Shown in pieces: positions 29,794 through 38,333 of a DNA stretch of 64,000 nt. The stretch lies in contig BSDZ01000078.1 in assembly GCA_030268105.1 (NCBI GenBank), positions 7,434,340-7,498,339 on the forward strand, written 5' to 3'. The stretch's first letter is position 1. The number at the start of each line of letters is the position of its first letter. Below the pieces are notes generated by a model that made no database searches, was not told the origin of the DNA, and saw nothing but the letters and a program-made list of their open reading frames with translations. A program made the position numbers and the translations under genes. Origin of the DNA: Volvox africanus (Eukaryota > Chlorophyta > Chlorophyceae > Chlamydomonadales > Volvocaceae).

Positions 29794-31940
29794 TCATGTT
29801 GTCGCAGTCATGATACATAGGAGAGAATTCTAGATAAGGCAAGGATTGGAGGTAGTCAGATCGAGAGCCATTCCAATAGCAGTAGGCGTGAAGATGATGA
29901 AGTGGACATACTGGAGGATCCATCGCCATATAGGGCACTGGTCGGCAATTGAATAACTTGGAATTTAGTAACCCGACCAGACTTAGGATATGCCCTAAGG
30001 CGTACTGTCCAGGTTTATGGGCAAGCCTAACAAGATGGCAATGGGAATGCCAATAAGGTCCATGGTACGGAGGAGATGGTTGCGTATGCTATAGTGAAAG
30101 CGTTCGGGGGATGCCTTGTTAAGGGACAACGTATAGCGTATTGGACTTATGATGGATGATGGAATTACGTTGGACGCTGATATGTGGCGATATCTGTGGA
30201 GTGCGAAGTAAATATGTCATGAGCAGCAGACGTTAATTGTTCCTGTAAATTTTACCTACCAACGTTTGCAAATTTAACCTACCATATAATAAAGATTGTC
30301 CTGTCCTGGTTCATGGATAGAACCCCGTAAGTCTCACACTTGTCTCGCCACAACAAAGGCATTGTACATTTAATAATCGGCAAAAATTTTGGTTTCTGAT
30401 TTGGCGGTAATTATATTATTTAGGCTGAGAGGCAACTTTCATTTCGTTTGACCACTTCATTTCGTTCACCACATGAAAGTGTGCCCACATTAGCAACTGA
30501 AATGAAAAAAGTGGCGAAATGTTCGAAAACTTATTGAATACTAAAAGGGTAAATTGCGTAAGCATTGCACCAGCAGTTTAACATTTAAAAGCCCGCACCA
30601 TAATGATAGCCCGCACCATAACTGTTCTGACGGAAAATTAAATTTTTCAGGCTGAAGAGCAATGATAAAAGGCCAATTTAAATTCGATTTCCGCAAGAAA
30701 GTGCCCAGATTGAGTATAGCAACTGAATGCAATTCAATAAAAAAAGCAATTCAAAAAGTGGCAAAATGTCAAAATAAATTCAACACGATTCAAAGCAAAA
30801 AGGGTAAATACTTAAGGAATTGGCACAAGCATCAAATATTTCACAGCCGGCATCATAATGATTTCTGTTCTGACAAGAATTATAAGATTCAATTGAATAC
30901 AACATAAAGGGCAGTTTCCCATCTTTTACCCCATACAAAGCCAGTGGCACCCTAGAATCATCAAAACCCGGCCTCCAAGCGCGGCACGCACCCGCCATTG
31001 GTTAAAGCAGTTGCCGGCTGATGGCACCCCGGGGGATGCCGGGTAAATTTTCAGCTGAAGAGCAATAATGAGGGCCAGTTCAATTTTGATTTTGAACACT
31101 CATGAGTGAAAGAATGTCAGCAAATATGAGGGGGGGCCGGACGCTTTGCTGACACACAACAATTCACTCAATACGCAAAGGATACTATAATGGTGTCGTA
31201 CTGAAGATAACTGAACATAACATCACCCATTAGTGCACAACTTCCTTTGTTTGCATGCACATTGTTATAAAATAGATAACACAGTACACTTCTCCTCCCT
31301 ATCCAGGCAGCCTTTTCTATGTCAAGTTGTAATGCCATCCCCCATTTCGTGGCGGCAGAAGGGTGACTTCATCTCTGGTAGAGCCTTGCAAACGTTGGCA
31401 GGTAACATCTCCGTAGCGGCAGTATACCAGCACTACTTCCCCACTTGCAACACTCTCCCGGGTGCTTTACATCAACATGCTTCGTTCTTGATGCATATAT
31501 GGATATTTGCCTAGGTTCATCACTCCTCGCGTAGTACACCCAGATCTTAATTTTTGAGTTGTTGATGTCCATGCCTCCGCGCATTTGGTTAAGCATTTGG
31601 CTTCTCGAACTGGCACAGGGGCTTCTCTCCGCGTCCACGGATGTAGCCACTCTTCACTTCATGCCCTTATCAGCCTTGGCTTGGCGTAATCCTTATTCCT
31701 AACTTGTCATCACCTCGACGAATATGGATATTATCAGGACGCCGCTCAGAAAAGCTGTAGATAGGTGTTGAAGTCAACAAAGCGCCCGGCCGTATTGTCC
31801 GGCGCTCCTATCGGATTAATTCCATTTAAGTCCGATCAAGCATTGTTCGTCGAAGAGCACGGTTGTTATCAGCTAGGTTAAGAAGGATATCTCAAACGGA
31901 TTACGACGTTTCTGGGCATGGCGTCTTGATAATAGAGATG
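29794..31940 (+). repeat. Array unit 15 (2147 bp, most indels)
   Basis: The longest unit, with dozens of one-base insertions and deletions spread across it ('aaggcaagg', 'ctaaggcgtac', 'acgttggacg', 'taggctgagaggcaac', 'ggcgaaatg'). Both pol fragments are shredded; the minus piece lies at about 31,320-31,650. After about 31,640 the sequence is suddenly perfect consensus. Carries ggCattg and 'catcactcc'. Confidence 0.95.
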
Positions 31941-34071
31941 TCATGTTGTCGCAGTCATGATACATAGAGAGAATTCTAGATAAGCAAGGATTGGAGGTAG
32001 TCAGATCGAGAGCCATTCCAATAGCAGTAGGCGTGAAGATGATGAAGTGGACATACTGGAGGATCCATCGCCATATAGGGCACTGGTCGGCAAATTGAAT
32101 AACTTGGAATTTAGTACCCGACCAGACTTAGGATATGCCCTAAGCGTACTGTCCAGGTTTATGGGCAAGCCTAACAAGATGGCAATGGGAATGCCAATAA
32201 GGTCCATGGTACGGAGGAGATGGTTGCGTATGCTATAGTGAAAGCGTTCGGGGGATGCCTTGTTAAGGGACAACGTATAGCGTATTGGACTTATGATGGA
32301 TGATGGAATTACGTGGACGCTGATATGTGGCGATATCTGTGGAGTGTCGAAGTAAATATGTCATGAGCAGCAGACGTTAATTGTTCCTGTAAATTTTACC
32401 TACCAACGTTTGCAAATTTAACCTACCATATAATAAAGATTGTCCTGTCCTGGTTCATGGATAGAACCCCGTAAGTCTCACACTTGTCTCGCACAACAAA
32501 GGCATTGTACATTTAATAATCGGCAAAATTTTGGTTTCTGATTTGGCGGTAATTATATTATTTAGCTGAAGAGCAACTTTCATTTCGTTTGACCACTTCA
32601 TTTCGTTTCACCACATGAAAGTGTGCCCACATTAGCAACTGAAATGAAAAAGTGGCAAATGTTCGAAAACTTATTGAATACTAAAAGGGTAAATGCGTAA
32701 GCAATTGCACCAGCAGTTTAACATTTAAAAGCCCGCACCATAATGATAGCCCGCACCATAACTGTTCTGACGGAAAATAAATTTTTCAGCTGAAGAGCAA
32801 TGATAAAGGCCAATTTAAATTCGATTTCCGCAAGAAAGTGCCCAGATTGAGTATAAGCAACTGAATGCAATTCAATAAAAAAAGCAATTCAAAAAGTGGC
32901 AAAATGTCAAAATAATTTCAACACGATTCAAAGCAAAAAGGGTAAATACTTAAGGAATTGCACAAGCATCAAAATATTTCACAGCCGGCATCATAATGAT
33001 TTCTGTTCTGACAAGAATTATAATATTCAATTGAATACAACATAAAGGGCAGTTTCCCATCTTTTTACCCCATACAAAGCCAGTGGCACCCTGAGATCAT
33101 CAAACCCGGCCTCCAAGCGCGGCACGCACCCGCCATTGGTTAAAGCAGTTGCCGGCTGATGGCACCCCGGGGGAATGCCGGGTAAATTTTCAGCTGAAGA
33201 GCAATAATGAGGGCCAGTTCAATTTTGATTTTGAACACTCATGAGTGAAAGAATGTCAGCAAATATGAGGGGGGGCCGGACGCTTTGCTGACACACAACA
33301 ATTCACTCAATACGCAAGGATACTATAATGGTGTCGTACTGAAGATAACTGAACATAACATCACCCATTAGTGCACAACTTCCTTTGTTTGCATGCACAT
33401 TTGTTATAAAATAGATAACACAGTACACTTCTCCTCCCTATCCAGGCAGCCTTTTCTATGTCAAGTTGTATGCCATCCCCATTTCGTGGCGGCAGAAGGG
33501 TGACTTCATCTCTGGTAGAGCCTTTGCAAACGTTGCAGGTAACATCTCCGTACGGCAGTATACCAGCACTACTTCCCCACTTGCAACACTCTCCCGGTGC
33601 TTTACATCAACATGCTTCGTTCTTGATGCATATATGGGATATTTGCCTAGGTTCATCGCTCCTCGCGAGTACACCCAGATCTTAATTTTTGAGTTGTTGA
33701 TGTCCATGCCTCCGCGCATTTGGTTAAGCATTTGGCTTCTCGAACTGCACAGGGCTTCTCCGCTTCCACGGATGTAGCCACTCTTCACTTCATGCCCTTA
33801 TCAGCCTTGGCTTGGCGTAATCCTTATTCCTAACTTGTCATCACCTCGACGAATATGGATATTATCAGGACGCCGCTCAGAAAAGCTGTAGATAGGTGTT
33901 GAAGTCAACAAAGCGCCCGGCCGTATTGTCCGGCGCTCCTATCGGATTAATTCCATTTAAGTCCGATCAAGCATTGTTCGTCGAAGAGCACGGTTGTTAT
34001 CAGCTAGGTTAAGAAGGATATCTCAAACGGATTACGACGTTTCTGGGCATGGCGTCTTGATAATAGAGATG
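31941..34071 (+). repeat. Array unit 16 (2131 bp)
   Basis: First unit of the uniform core. RT core 32047-32238; RNase H C-half 33456-33788 (-). Marker bases: ggCattg, agcatCaaaat, catcGctcc. Confidence 0.98.
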
Positions 34072-34369
34072 TCATGTTGTCGCAGTCATGATACATAGAG
34101 AGAATTCTAGATAAGCAAGGATTGGAGGTAGTCAGATCGAGAGCCATTCCAATAGCAGTAGGCGTGAAGATGATGAAGTGGACATACTGGAGGATCCATC
34201 GCCATATAGGGCACTGGTCGGCAAATTGAATAACTTGGAATTTAGTACCCGACCAGACTTAGGATATGCCCTAAGCGTACTGTCCAGGTTTATGGGCAAG
34301 CCTAACAAGATGGCAATGGGAATGCCAATAAGGTCCATGGTACGGAGGAGATGGTTGCGTATGCTATAG
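33876..34369 (+). pseudogene. Ty1/copia reverse transcriptase fragment (reference copy, broken)
   Basis: In a live element this would be the C-terminal half of the pol reverse transcriptase, which copies element RNA into DNA. Recognisable copia-family blocks occur in order. LKS...(K)RP at 33899 resembles the 'GLKQsaRaW' block. SDQALFVEEHG follows at about 33966, then FLGM at 34040, LSQS(stop)YIERILDKQGL near 34077-34123, a DDE-rich linker, and YRALVGKL...STRPDLGYALSVLSRF in the core at 34178-34369, the most copia-like segment. Damage: in-frame stops at 34010-34012, 34089-34091 and 34367-34369; a frame change at about 34055; another at about 34159. Between ALFVEEHG and FLGM there is no Y-V-D-D box, although copia RTs carry it there, so the catalytic segment seems deleted. 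The same lesions recur in the other clean units. The GTG at 34178 only opens the longest frame and is no credible start codon. Confidence 0.88.
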
Positions 34370-34497
34370 TGAAAGCGTTCGGGGGATGCCTTGTTAAGGG
34401 ACAACGTATAGCGTATTGGACTTATGATGGATGATGGAATTACGTGGACGCTGATATGTGGCGATATCTGTGGAGTGTCGAAGTAAATATGTCATGA
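34350..34497 (+). pseudogene. Copia RNase H N-terminal fragment (plus-strand half)
   Basis: This continues the RT relic in a third reading frame. The conserved 'RVLRYLKGT' linker of copia elements is visible as RWLRML in one frame, followed by KG in another. A stop interrupts at 34432-34434. The segment then reads NYVDADMW from 34438; YVDAD matches the copia RNase H signature 'GYvDADWaG', which carries the first catalytic aspartate. The domain breaks off at the stop at 34495-34497. The next expected block ('KSTSGYI') is not downstream here. It is found on the opposite strand about 1.4 kb away (35587-35919). RNase H would remove the RNA of RNA-DNA hybrids during reverse transcription; this half cannot do so. 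Confidence 0.72.
34480..34493 (+). other. 14-bp presence/absence segment between GTC microhomologies
   Basis: Most units contain 'gaagtaaatatgtc' here. Units 1 and 2 read straight from 'gagtgtc' to 'atgagcagc' (around 405 and 2516) and lack it. The segment is flanked by a GTC trinucleotide at each end (34477-34479 and 34491-34493), so loss by slippage or microhomology-mediated joining is simple. It sits just where the plus-strand RNase H half ends. Confidence 0.9.
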
Positions 34498-34691
34498 GCA
34501 GCAGACGTTAATTGTTCCTGTAAATTTTACCTACCAACGTTTGCAAATTTAACCTACCATATAATAAAGATTGTCCTGTCCTGGTTCATGGATAGAACCC
34601 CGTAAGTCTCACACTTGTCTCGCACAACAAAGGCATTGTACATTTAATAATCGGCAAAATTTTGGTTTCTGATTTGGCGGTAATTATATTA
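34498..34691. other. Non-coding spacer between RNase H relic and AT-rich sub-repeats
   Basis: About 190 bp without a recognisable coding signal. It contains the paired 15-mers at 34522-34559 and the variable 6-bp segment 'tcacac' at 34609-34614, which is missing from units 1 and 5. A polymorphic base (ggCattg or ggAattg, near 34632) marks sub-lineages of units. I see no promoter or tRNA-like structure that I can defend. Confidence 0.6.
34522..34559 (+). repeat. Paired degenerate 15-mers, 23-bp spacing
   Basis: 'aaattttacctacca' at 34522-34536 is repeated as 'aaatttaacctacca' at 34545-34559, with one mismatch. The first copy varies between units: units 8, 10, 11 and 12 read 'aaaatttacc' instead of 'aaattttacc'. 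It is probably a remnant of a short local duplication. No function is evident. Confidence 0.7.
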
Positions 34692-34709
34692 TTTAGCTGA
34701 AGAGCAACT

Positions 34710-34745
34710 TTCATTTCGTTTGACCACTTCATTTCGTTTCACCAC
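34710..34745 (+). repeat. Tandem 18-mer pair inside sub-repeat A
   Basis: 'ttcatttcgtttgaccac' (34710-34727) is followed directly by 'ttcatttcgtttcaccac' (34728-34745), with one mismatch. It is absent from sub-repeat B, so this duplication happened after A and B separated. Confidence 0.85.
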
Positions 34746-34861
34746 ATGAAAGTGTGCCCACATTAGCAACTGAAATGAAAAAGTGGCAAATGTTCGAAAA
34801 CTTATTGAATACTAAAAGGGTAAATGCGTAAGCAATTGCACCAGCAGTTTAACATTTAAAA

Positions 34862-34891
34862 GCCCGCACCATAATGATAGCCCGCACCATA
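34862..34891 (+). repeat. Duplicated 12-mer gcccgcaccata, 18-bp period
   Basis: The 12-mer 'gcccgcaccata' occurs at 34862-34873 and again at 34880-34891, separated by 'atgata'. Sub-repeat B has a single related element ('gccggcatcataatgat'), so A gained the second copy locally. Confidence 0.85.
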
Positions 34892-34913
34892 ACTGTTCTG
34901 ACGGAAAATAAAT

Positions 34914-35165
34914 TTTTCAGCTGAAGAGCAATGATAAAGGCCAATTTAAATTCGATTTCCGCAAGAAAGTGCCCAGATTGAGTATAAGCAACTGAATGCA
35001 ATTCAATAAAAAAAGCAATTCAAAAAGTGGCAAAATGTCAAAATAATTTCAACACGATTCAAAGCAAAAAGGGTAAATACTTAAGGAATTGCACAAGCAT
35101 CAAAATATTTCACAGCCGGCATCATAATGATTTCTGTTCTGACAAGAATTATAATATTCAATTGA
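34914..35165 (+). repeat. Internal sub-repeat B (~250 bp)
   Basis: It opens with 'tttcagctgaagagcaat', matching the starts of A and C, and then follows the same landmark order as A with many substitutions and small indels. It includes A-rich runs that are unstable in the indel-rich units. A C/T polymorphism in 'agcatYaaaat' near 35101 sorts the units: T in units 1-4, 6-11, 26 and 27; C in unit 5, units 12-25 and units 28-30. Confidence 0.8.
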
Positions 35166-35205
35166 ATACAACATAAAGGGCAGTTTCCCATCTTTTTACC
35201 CCATA

Positions 35206-35313
35206 CAAAGCCAGTGGCACCCTGAGATCATCAAACCCGGCCTCCAAGCGCGGCACGCACCCGCCATTGGTTAAAGCAGTTGCCGGCTGATGGCACCCCG
35301 GGGGAATGCCGGG
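35206..35313. other. GC-rich island between sub-repeats B and C
   Basis: This ~110-bp GC-rich stretch sits in an otherwise AT-rich block and separates B from C. It contains 'aacccggcctccaagcgcgg', the palindrome ccccgggg at 35296-35303, and inverted ccggc/gccgg copies either side of it. In some units a minus-strand frame is open across it, but only as a chance short frame with no family I recognise. It may be an insertion into the sub-repeat array. No target-site duplication is obvious. Confidence 0.55.
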
Positions 35314-35317
35314 TAAA

Positions 35318-35400
35318 TTTTCAGCTGAAGAGCAATAATGAGGGCCAGTTCAATTTTGATTTTGAACACTCATGAGTGAAAGAATGTCAGCAAATATGAG
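35318..35400 (+). repeat. Internal sub-repeat C (truncated)
   Basis: It starts 'tttcagctgaagagcaata' and follows B for about 45 bp ('gaggGCCAgTTcAAtTttGATTTt' style agreement), then departs into the 'acactcatgagtgaaagaa' sequence. It is shorter than A and B and seems cut by the element boundary. It overlaps the outer arm of the hairpin at 35374-35439. Confidence 0.65.
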
Positions 35401-35439
35401 GGGGGGCCGGACGCTTTGCTGACACACAACAATTCACTC
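35374..35439. other. Imperfect hairpin flanking a G7 run
   Basis: The inner arms 'tgtcagcaaa' (35385-35394) and 'tttgctgaca' (35415-35424) are a perfect 10-bp inverted repeat around a 20-base loop holding seven consecutive G (35400-35406). The outer arms 'gagtgaa' (35374-35380) and 'ttcactc' (35433-35439) add seven pairs. The palindrome 'actcatgagt' overlaps the left outer arm. On the minus strand this lies downstream of the candidate LTR start, where a retroelement's R/U5 structure could be, but I cannot show that role. Confidence 0.75.
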
Positions 35440-35558
35440 AATACGCAAGGATACTATAATGGTGTCGTACTGAAGATAACTGAACATAACATCACCCATT
35501 AGTGCACAACTTCCTTTGTTTGCATGCACATTTGTTATAAAATAGATAACACAGTACA
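35415..35558 (-). mobile_element. Candidate copia LTR start (minus strand), inner end undefined
   Basis: Read on the minus strand, the base after the polypurine tract (35558, going left) begins TGTACTGTG, the TG start expected of an LTR. A TATA-like 'tataaaata' lies close by (plus-strand sequence near 35537). The position fits a 3' LTR: pol stop, then polypurine tract, then TG. I cannot place the far end. No second copy of the sequence is present in the monomer to serve as the partner LTR, and no primer-binding site was found. The left limit given is arbitrary. Confidence 0.5.
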
Positions 35559-35570
35559 CTTCTCCTCCCT
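35559..35570 (-). other. Candidate polypurine tract of the copia element
   Basis: The minus strand reads 'agggaggagaag' directly before the TG of the candidate LTR. It starts 16 bp beyond the stop codon of the minus-strand RNase H fragment (stop at 35587-35589). In LTR elements such a purine run primes plus-strand DNA synthesis. Sequence, strand and spacing to both pol stop and TG all agree, which makes a chance occurrence unlikely. It is present in all clean units, for example at 1468-1479 in unit 1. Confidence 0.68.
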
Positions 35571-35586
35571 ATCCAGGCAGCCTTTT

Positions 35587-35919
35587 CTATGTCAAGTTGT
35601 ATGCCATCCCCATTTCGTGGCGGCAGAAGGGTGACTTCATCTCTGGTAGAGCCTTTGCAAACGTTGCAGGTAACATCTCCGTACGGCAGTATACCAGCAC
35701 TACTTCCCCACTTGCAACACTCTCCCGGTGCTTTACATCAACATGCTTCGTTCTTGATGCATATATGGGATATTTGCCTAGGTTCATCGCTCCTCGCGAG
35801 TACACCCAGATCTTAATTTTTGAGTTGTTGATGTCCATGCCTCCGCGCATTTGGTTAAGCATTTGGCTTCTCGAACTGCACAGGGCTTCTCCGCTTCCAC
35901 GGATGTAGCCACTCTTCAC
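35587..35919 (-). pseudogene. Copia RNase H C-terminal half and pol end (minus strand)
   Basis: This is a 110-codon open frame read from the minus strand; the GTG at its upper end is not a real start. Residues 2-5 (KSGY) and then IRGSGEA...SSRSQ resemble 'KSTSGYIf.lg.gaiSWrSrkQ'. GAMNLGKYPIYASRTKHVDVKH (about residues 44-65) matches the copia block 'nqGAi.la.np..H.RtKHIDi+'. VASGEVVLVYCRTE and FAKALPEM match the end of pol ('TKaLp'). Oddities: the catalytic 'DN' before QGA is replaced by YS, the segment between the SRSQ and IKIW blocks (where 'SSTEAEYMAL' belongs) is missing, and the 'HFiRE' stretch is shortened. Without the minus-strand reading the block would look like anonymous DNA. It ends in a proper stop followed by the polypurine tract. 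Non-functional. Confidence 0.88.
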
Positions 35920-36006
35920 TTCATGCCCTTATCAGCCTTGGCTTGGCGTAATCCTTATTCCTAACTTGTCATCACCTCGACGAATATGGATATTATCAGG
36001 ACGCCG
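35920..36006. other. Inversion junction between minus-strand RNase H and plus-strand RT
   Basis: About 90 bp separate the upper end of the minus-strand RNase H half from the first recognisable plus-strand RT block (LRKA-like, from about 36,007). Neither strand gives a convincing copia reading here, so the breakpoint of the rearrangement is probably inside. The two pol pieces diverge from this point. Confidence 0.55.
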
Positions 36007-36202
36007 CTCAGAAAAGCTGTAGATAGGTGTTGAAGTCAACAAAGCGCCCGGCCGTATTGTCCGGCGCTCCTATCGGATTAATTCCATTTAAGTCCGATCA
36101 AGCATTGTTCGTCGAAGAGCACGGTTGTTATCAGCTAGGTTAAGAAGGATATCTCAAACGGATTACGACGTTTCTGGGCATGGCGTCTTGATAATAGAGA
36201 TG

Positions 36203-38333
36203 TCATGTTGTCGCAGTCATGATACATAGAGAGAATTCTAGATAAGCAAGGATTGGAGGTAGTCAGATCGAGAGCCATTCCAATAGCAGTAGGCGTGAAG
36301 ATGATGAAGTGGACATACTGGAGGATCCATCGCCATATAGGGCACTGGTCGGCAAATTGAATAACTTGGAATTTAGTACCCGACCAGACTTAGGATATGC
36401 CCTAAGCGTACTGTCCAGGTTTATGGGCAAGCCTAACAAGATGGCAATGGGAATGCCAATAAGGTCCATGGTACGGAGGAGATGGTTGCGTATGCTATAG
36501 TGAAAGCGTTCGGGGGATGCCTTGTTAAGGGACAACGTATAGCGTATTGGACTTATGATGGATGATGGAATTACGTGGACGCTGATATGTGGCGATATCT
36601 GTGGAGTGTCGAAGTAAATATGTCATGAGCAGCAGACGTTAATTGTTCCTGTAAATTTTACCTACCAACGTTTGCAAATTTAACCTACCATATAATAAAG
36701 ATTGTCCTGTCCTGGTTCATGGATAGAACCCCGTAAGTCTCACACTTGTCTCGCACAACAAAGGCATTGTACATTTAATAATCGGCAAAATTTTGGTTTC
36801 TGATTTGGCGGTAATTATATTATTTAGCTGAAGAGCAACTTTCATTTCGTTTGACCACTTCATTTCGTTTCACCACATGAAAGTGTGCCCACATTAGCAA
36901 CTGAAATGAAAAAGTGGCAAATGTTCGAAAACTTATTGAATACTAAAAGGGTAAATGCGTAAGCAATTGCACCAGCAGTTTAACATTTAAAAGCCCGCAC
37001 CATAATGATAGCCCGCACCATAACTGTTCTGACGGAAAATAAATTTTTCAGCTGAAGAGCAATGATAAAGGCCAATTTAAATTCGATTTCCGCAAGAAAG
37101 TGCCCAGATTGAGTATAAGCAACTGAATGCAATTCAATAAAAAAAGCAATTCAAAAAGTGGCAAAATGTCAAAATAATTTCAACACGATTCAAAGCAAAA
37201 AGGGTAAATACTTAAGGAATTGCACAAGCATCAAAATATTTCACAGCCGGCATCATAATGATTTCTGTTCTGACAAGAATTATAATATTCAATTGAATAC
37301 AACATAAAGGGCAGTTTCCCATCTTTTTACCCCATACAAAGCCAGTGGCACCCTGAGATCATCAAACCCGGCCTCCAAGCGCGGCACGCACCCGCCATTG
37401 GTTAAAGCAGTTGCCGGCTGATGGCACCCCGGGGGAATGCCGGGTAAATTTTCAGCTGAAGAGCAATAATGAGGGCCAGTTCAATTTTGATTTTGAACAC
37501 TCATGAGTGAAAGAATGTCAGCAAATATGAGGGGGGGCCGGACGCTTTGCTGACACACAACAATTCACTCAATACGCAAGGATACTATAATGGTGTCGTA
37601 CTGAAGATAACTGAACATAACATCACCCATTAGTGCACAACTTCCTTTGTTTGCATGCACATTTGTTATAAAATAGATAACACAGTACACTTCTCCTCCC
37701 TATCCAGGCAGCCTTTTCTATGTCAAGTTGTATGCCATCCCCATTTCGTGGCGGCAGAAGGGTGACTTCATCTCTGGTAGAGCCTTTGCAAACGTTGCAG
37801 GTAACATCTCCGTACGGCAGTATACCAGCACTACTTCCCCACTTGCAACACTCTCCCGGTGCTTTACATCAACATGCTTCGTTCTTGATGCATATATGGG
37901 ATATTTGCCTAGGTTCATCGCTCCTCGCGAGTACACCCAGATCTTAATTTTTGAGTTGTTGATGTCCATGCCTCCGCGCATTTGGTTAAGCATTTGGCTT
38001 CTCGAACTGCACAGGGCTTCTCCGCTTCCACGGATGTAGCCACTCTTCACTTCATGCCCTTATCAGCCTTGGCTTGGCGTAATCCTTATTCCTAACTTGT
38101 CATCACCTCGACGAATATGGATATTATCAGGACGCCGCTCAGAAAAGCTGTAGATAGGTGTTGAAGTCAACAAAGCGCCCGGCCGTATTGTCCGGCGCTC
38201 CTATCGGATTAATTCCATTTAAGTCCGATCAAGCATTGTTCGTCGAAGAGCACGGTTGTTATCAGCTAGGTTAAGAAGGATATCTCAAACGGATTACGAC
38301 GTTTCTGGGCATGGCGTCTTGATAATAGAGATG
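36203..38333 (+). repeat. Array unit 18 (2131 bp)
   Basis: Core unit. RT core 36309-36500; RNase H C-half 37718-38050 (-). No difference from unit 17 seen by eye. Confidence 0.98.

Larger units (their letters stand above)
34692..34913 (+). repeat. Internal sub-repeat A (~222 bp)
   Basis: The first of three diverged sub-repeats inside the monomer. It opens with 'tttagctgaagagcaac'. Landmarks shared in order with B are 'gaaagtg...ccca', 'agcaactgaa', 'aaaaagtggcaaa', 'aaaagggtaaat', 'aattgcac.agc', 'c.taatgat' and 'ctgttctgac'. It also has its own short duplications at 34710-34745 and 34862-34891. It is AT-rich and non-coding. Confidence 0.8.
34072..36202 (+). repeat. Array unit 17 (2131 bp, reference)
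   Basis: Used for the detailed monomer annotation. RT core 34178-34369; RNase H C-half 35587-35919 (-). Same marker bases as unit 16. Confidence 0.98.

Noticed and set aside
29794..31640. Unit 15 as a rapidly evolving or hypermutated copy
   Set aside because: The changes are mostly single-base indels scattered regardless of context and ending abruptly, which fits sequencing or consensus error better than any known mutational process.
34178..34369. A functional small protein from the RT core
   Set aside because: It is a 63-codon slice of a longer domain with no ATG start, bounded by stops and frameshifts and lacking the catalytic region.
34581..34610. tRNA-like B-box around 'ggttcatggatagaaccccg', suggesting a SINE
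   Set aside because: No matching A-box at the right distance and no cloverleaf can be drawn; a chance resemblance.
35559..35579. Polypyrimidine tract followed by CAG, resembling a plus-strand 3' splice site
   Set aside because: The same bases are better explained as the polypurine tract of the minus-strand element, given the adjacent pol stop and LTR start.
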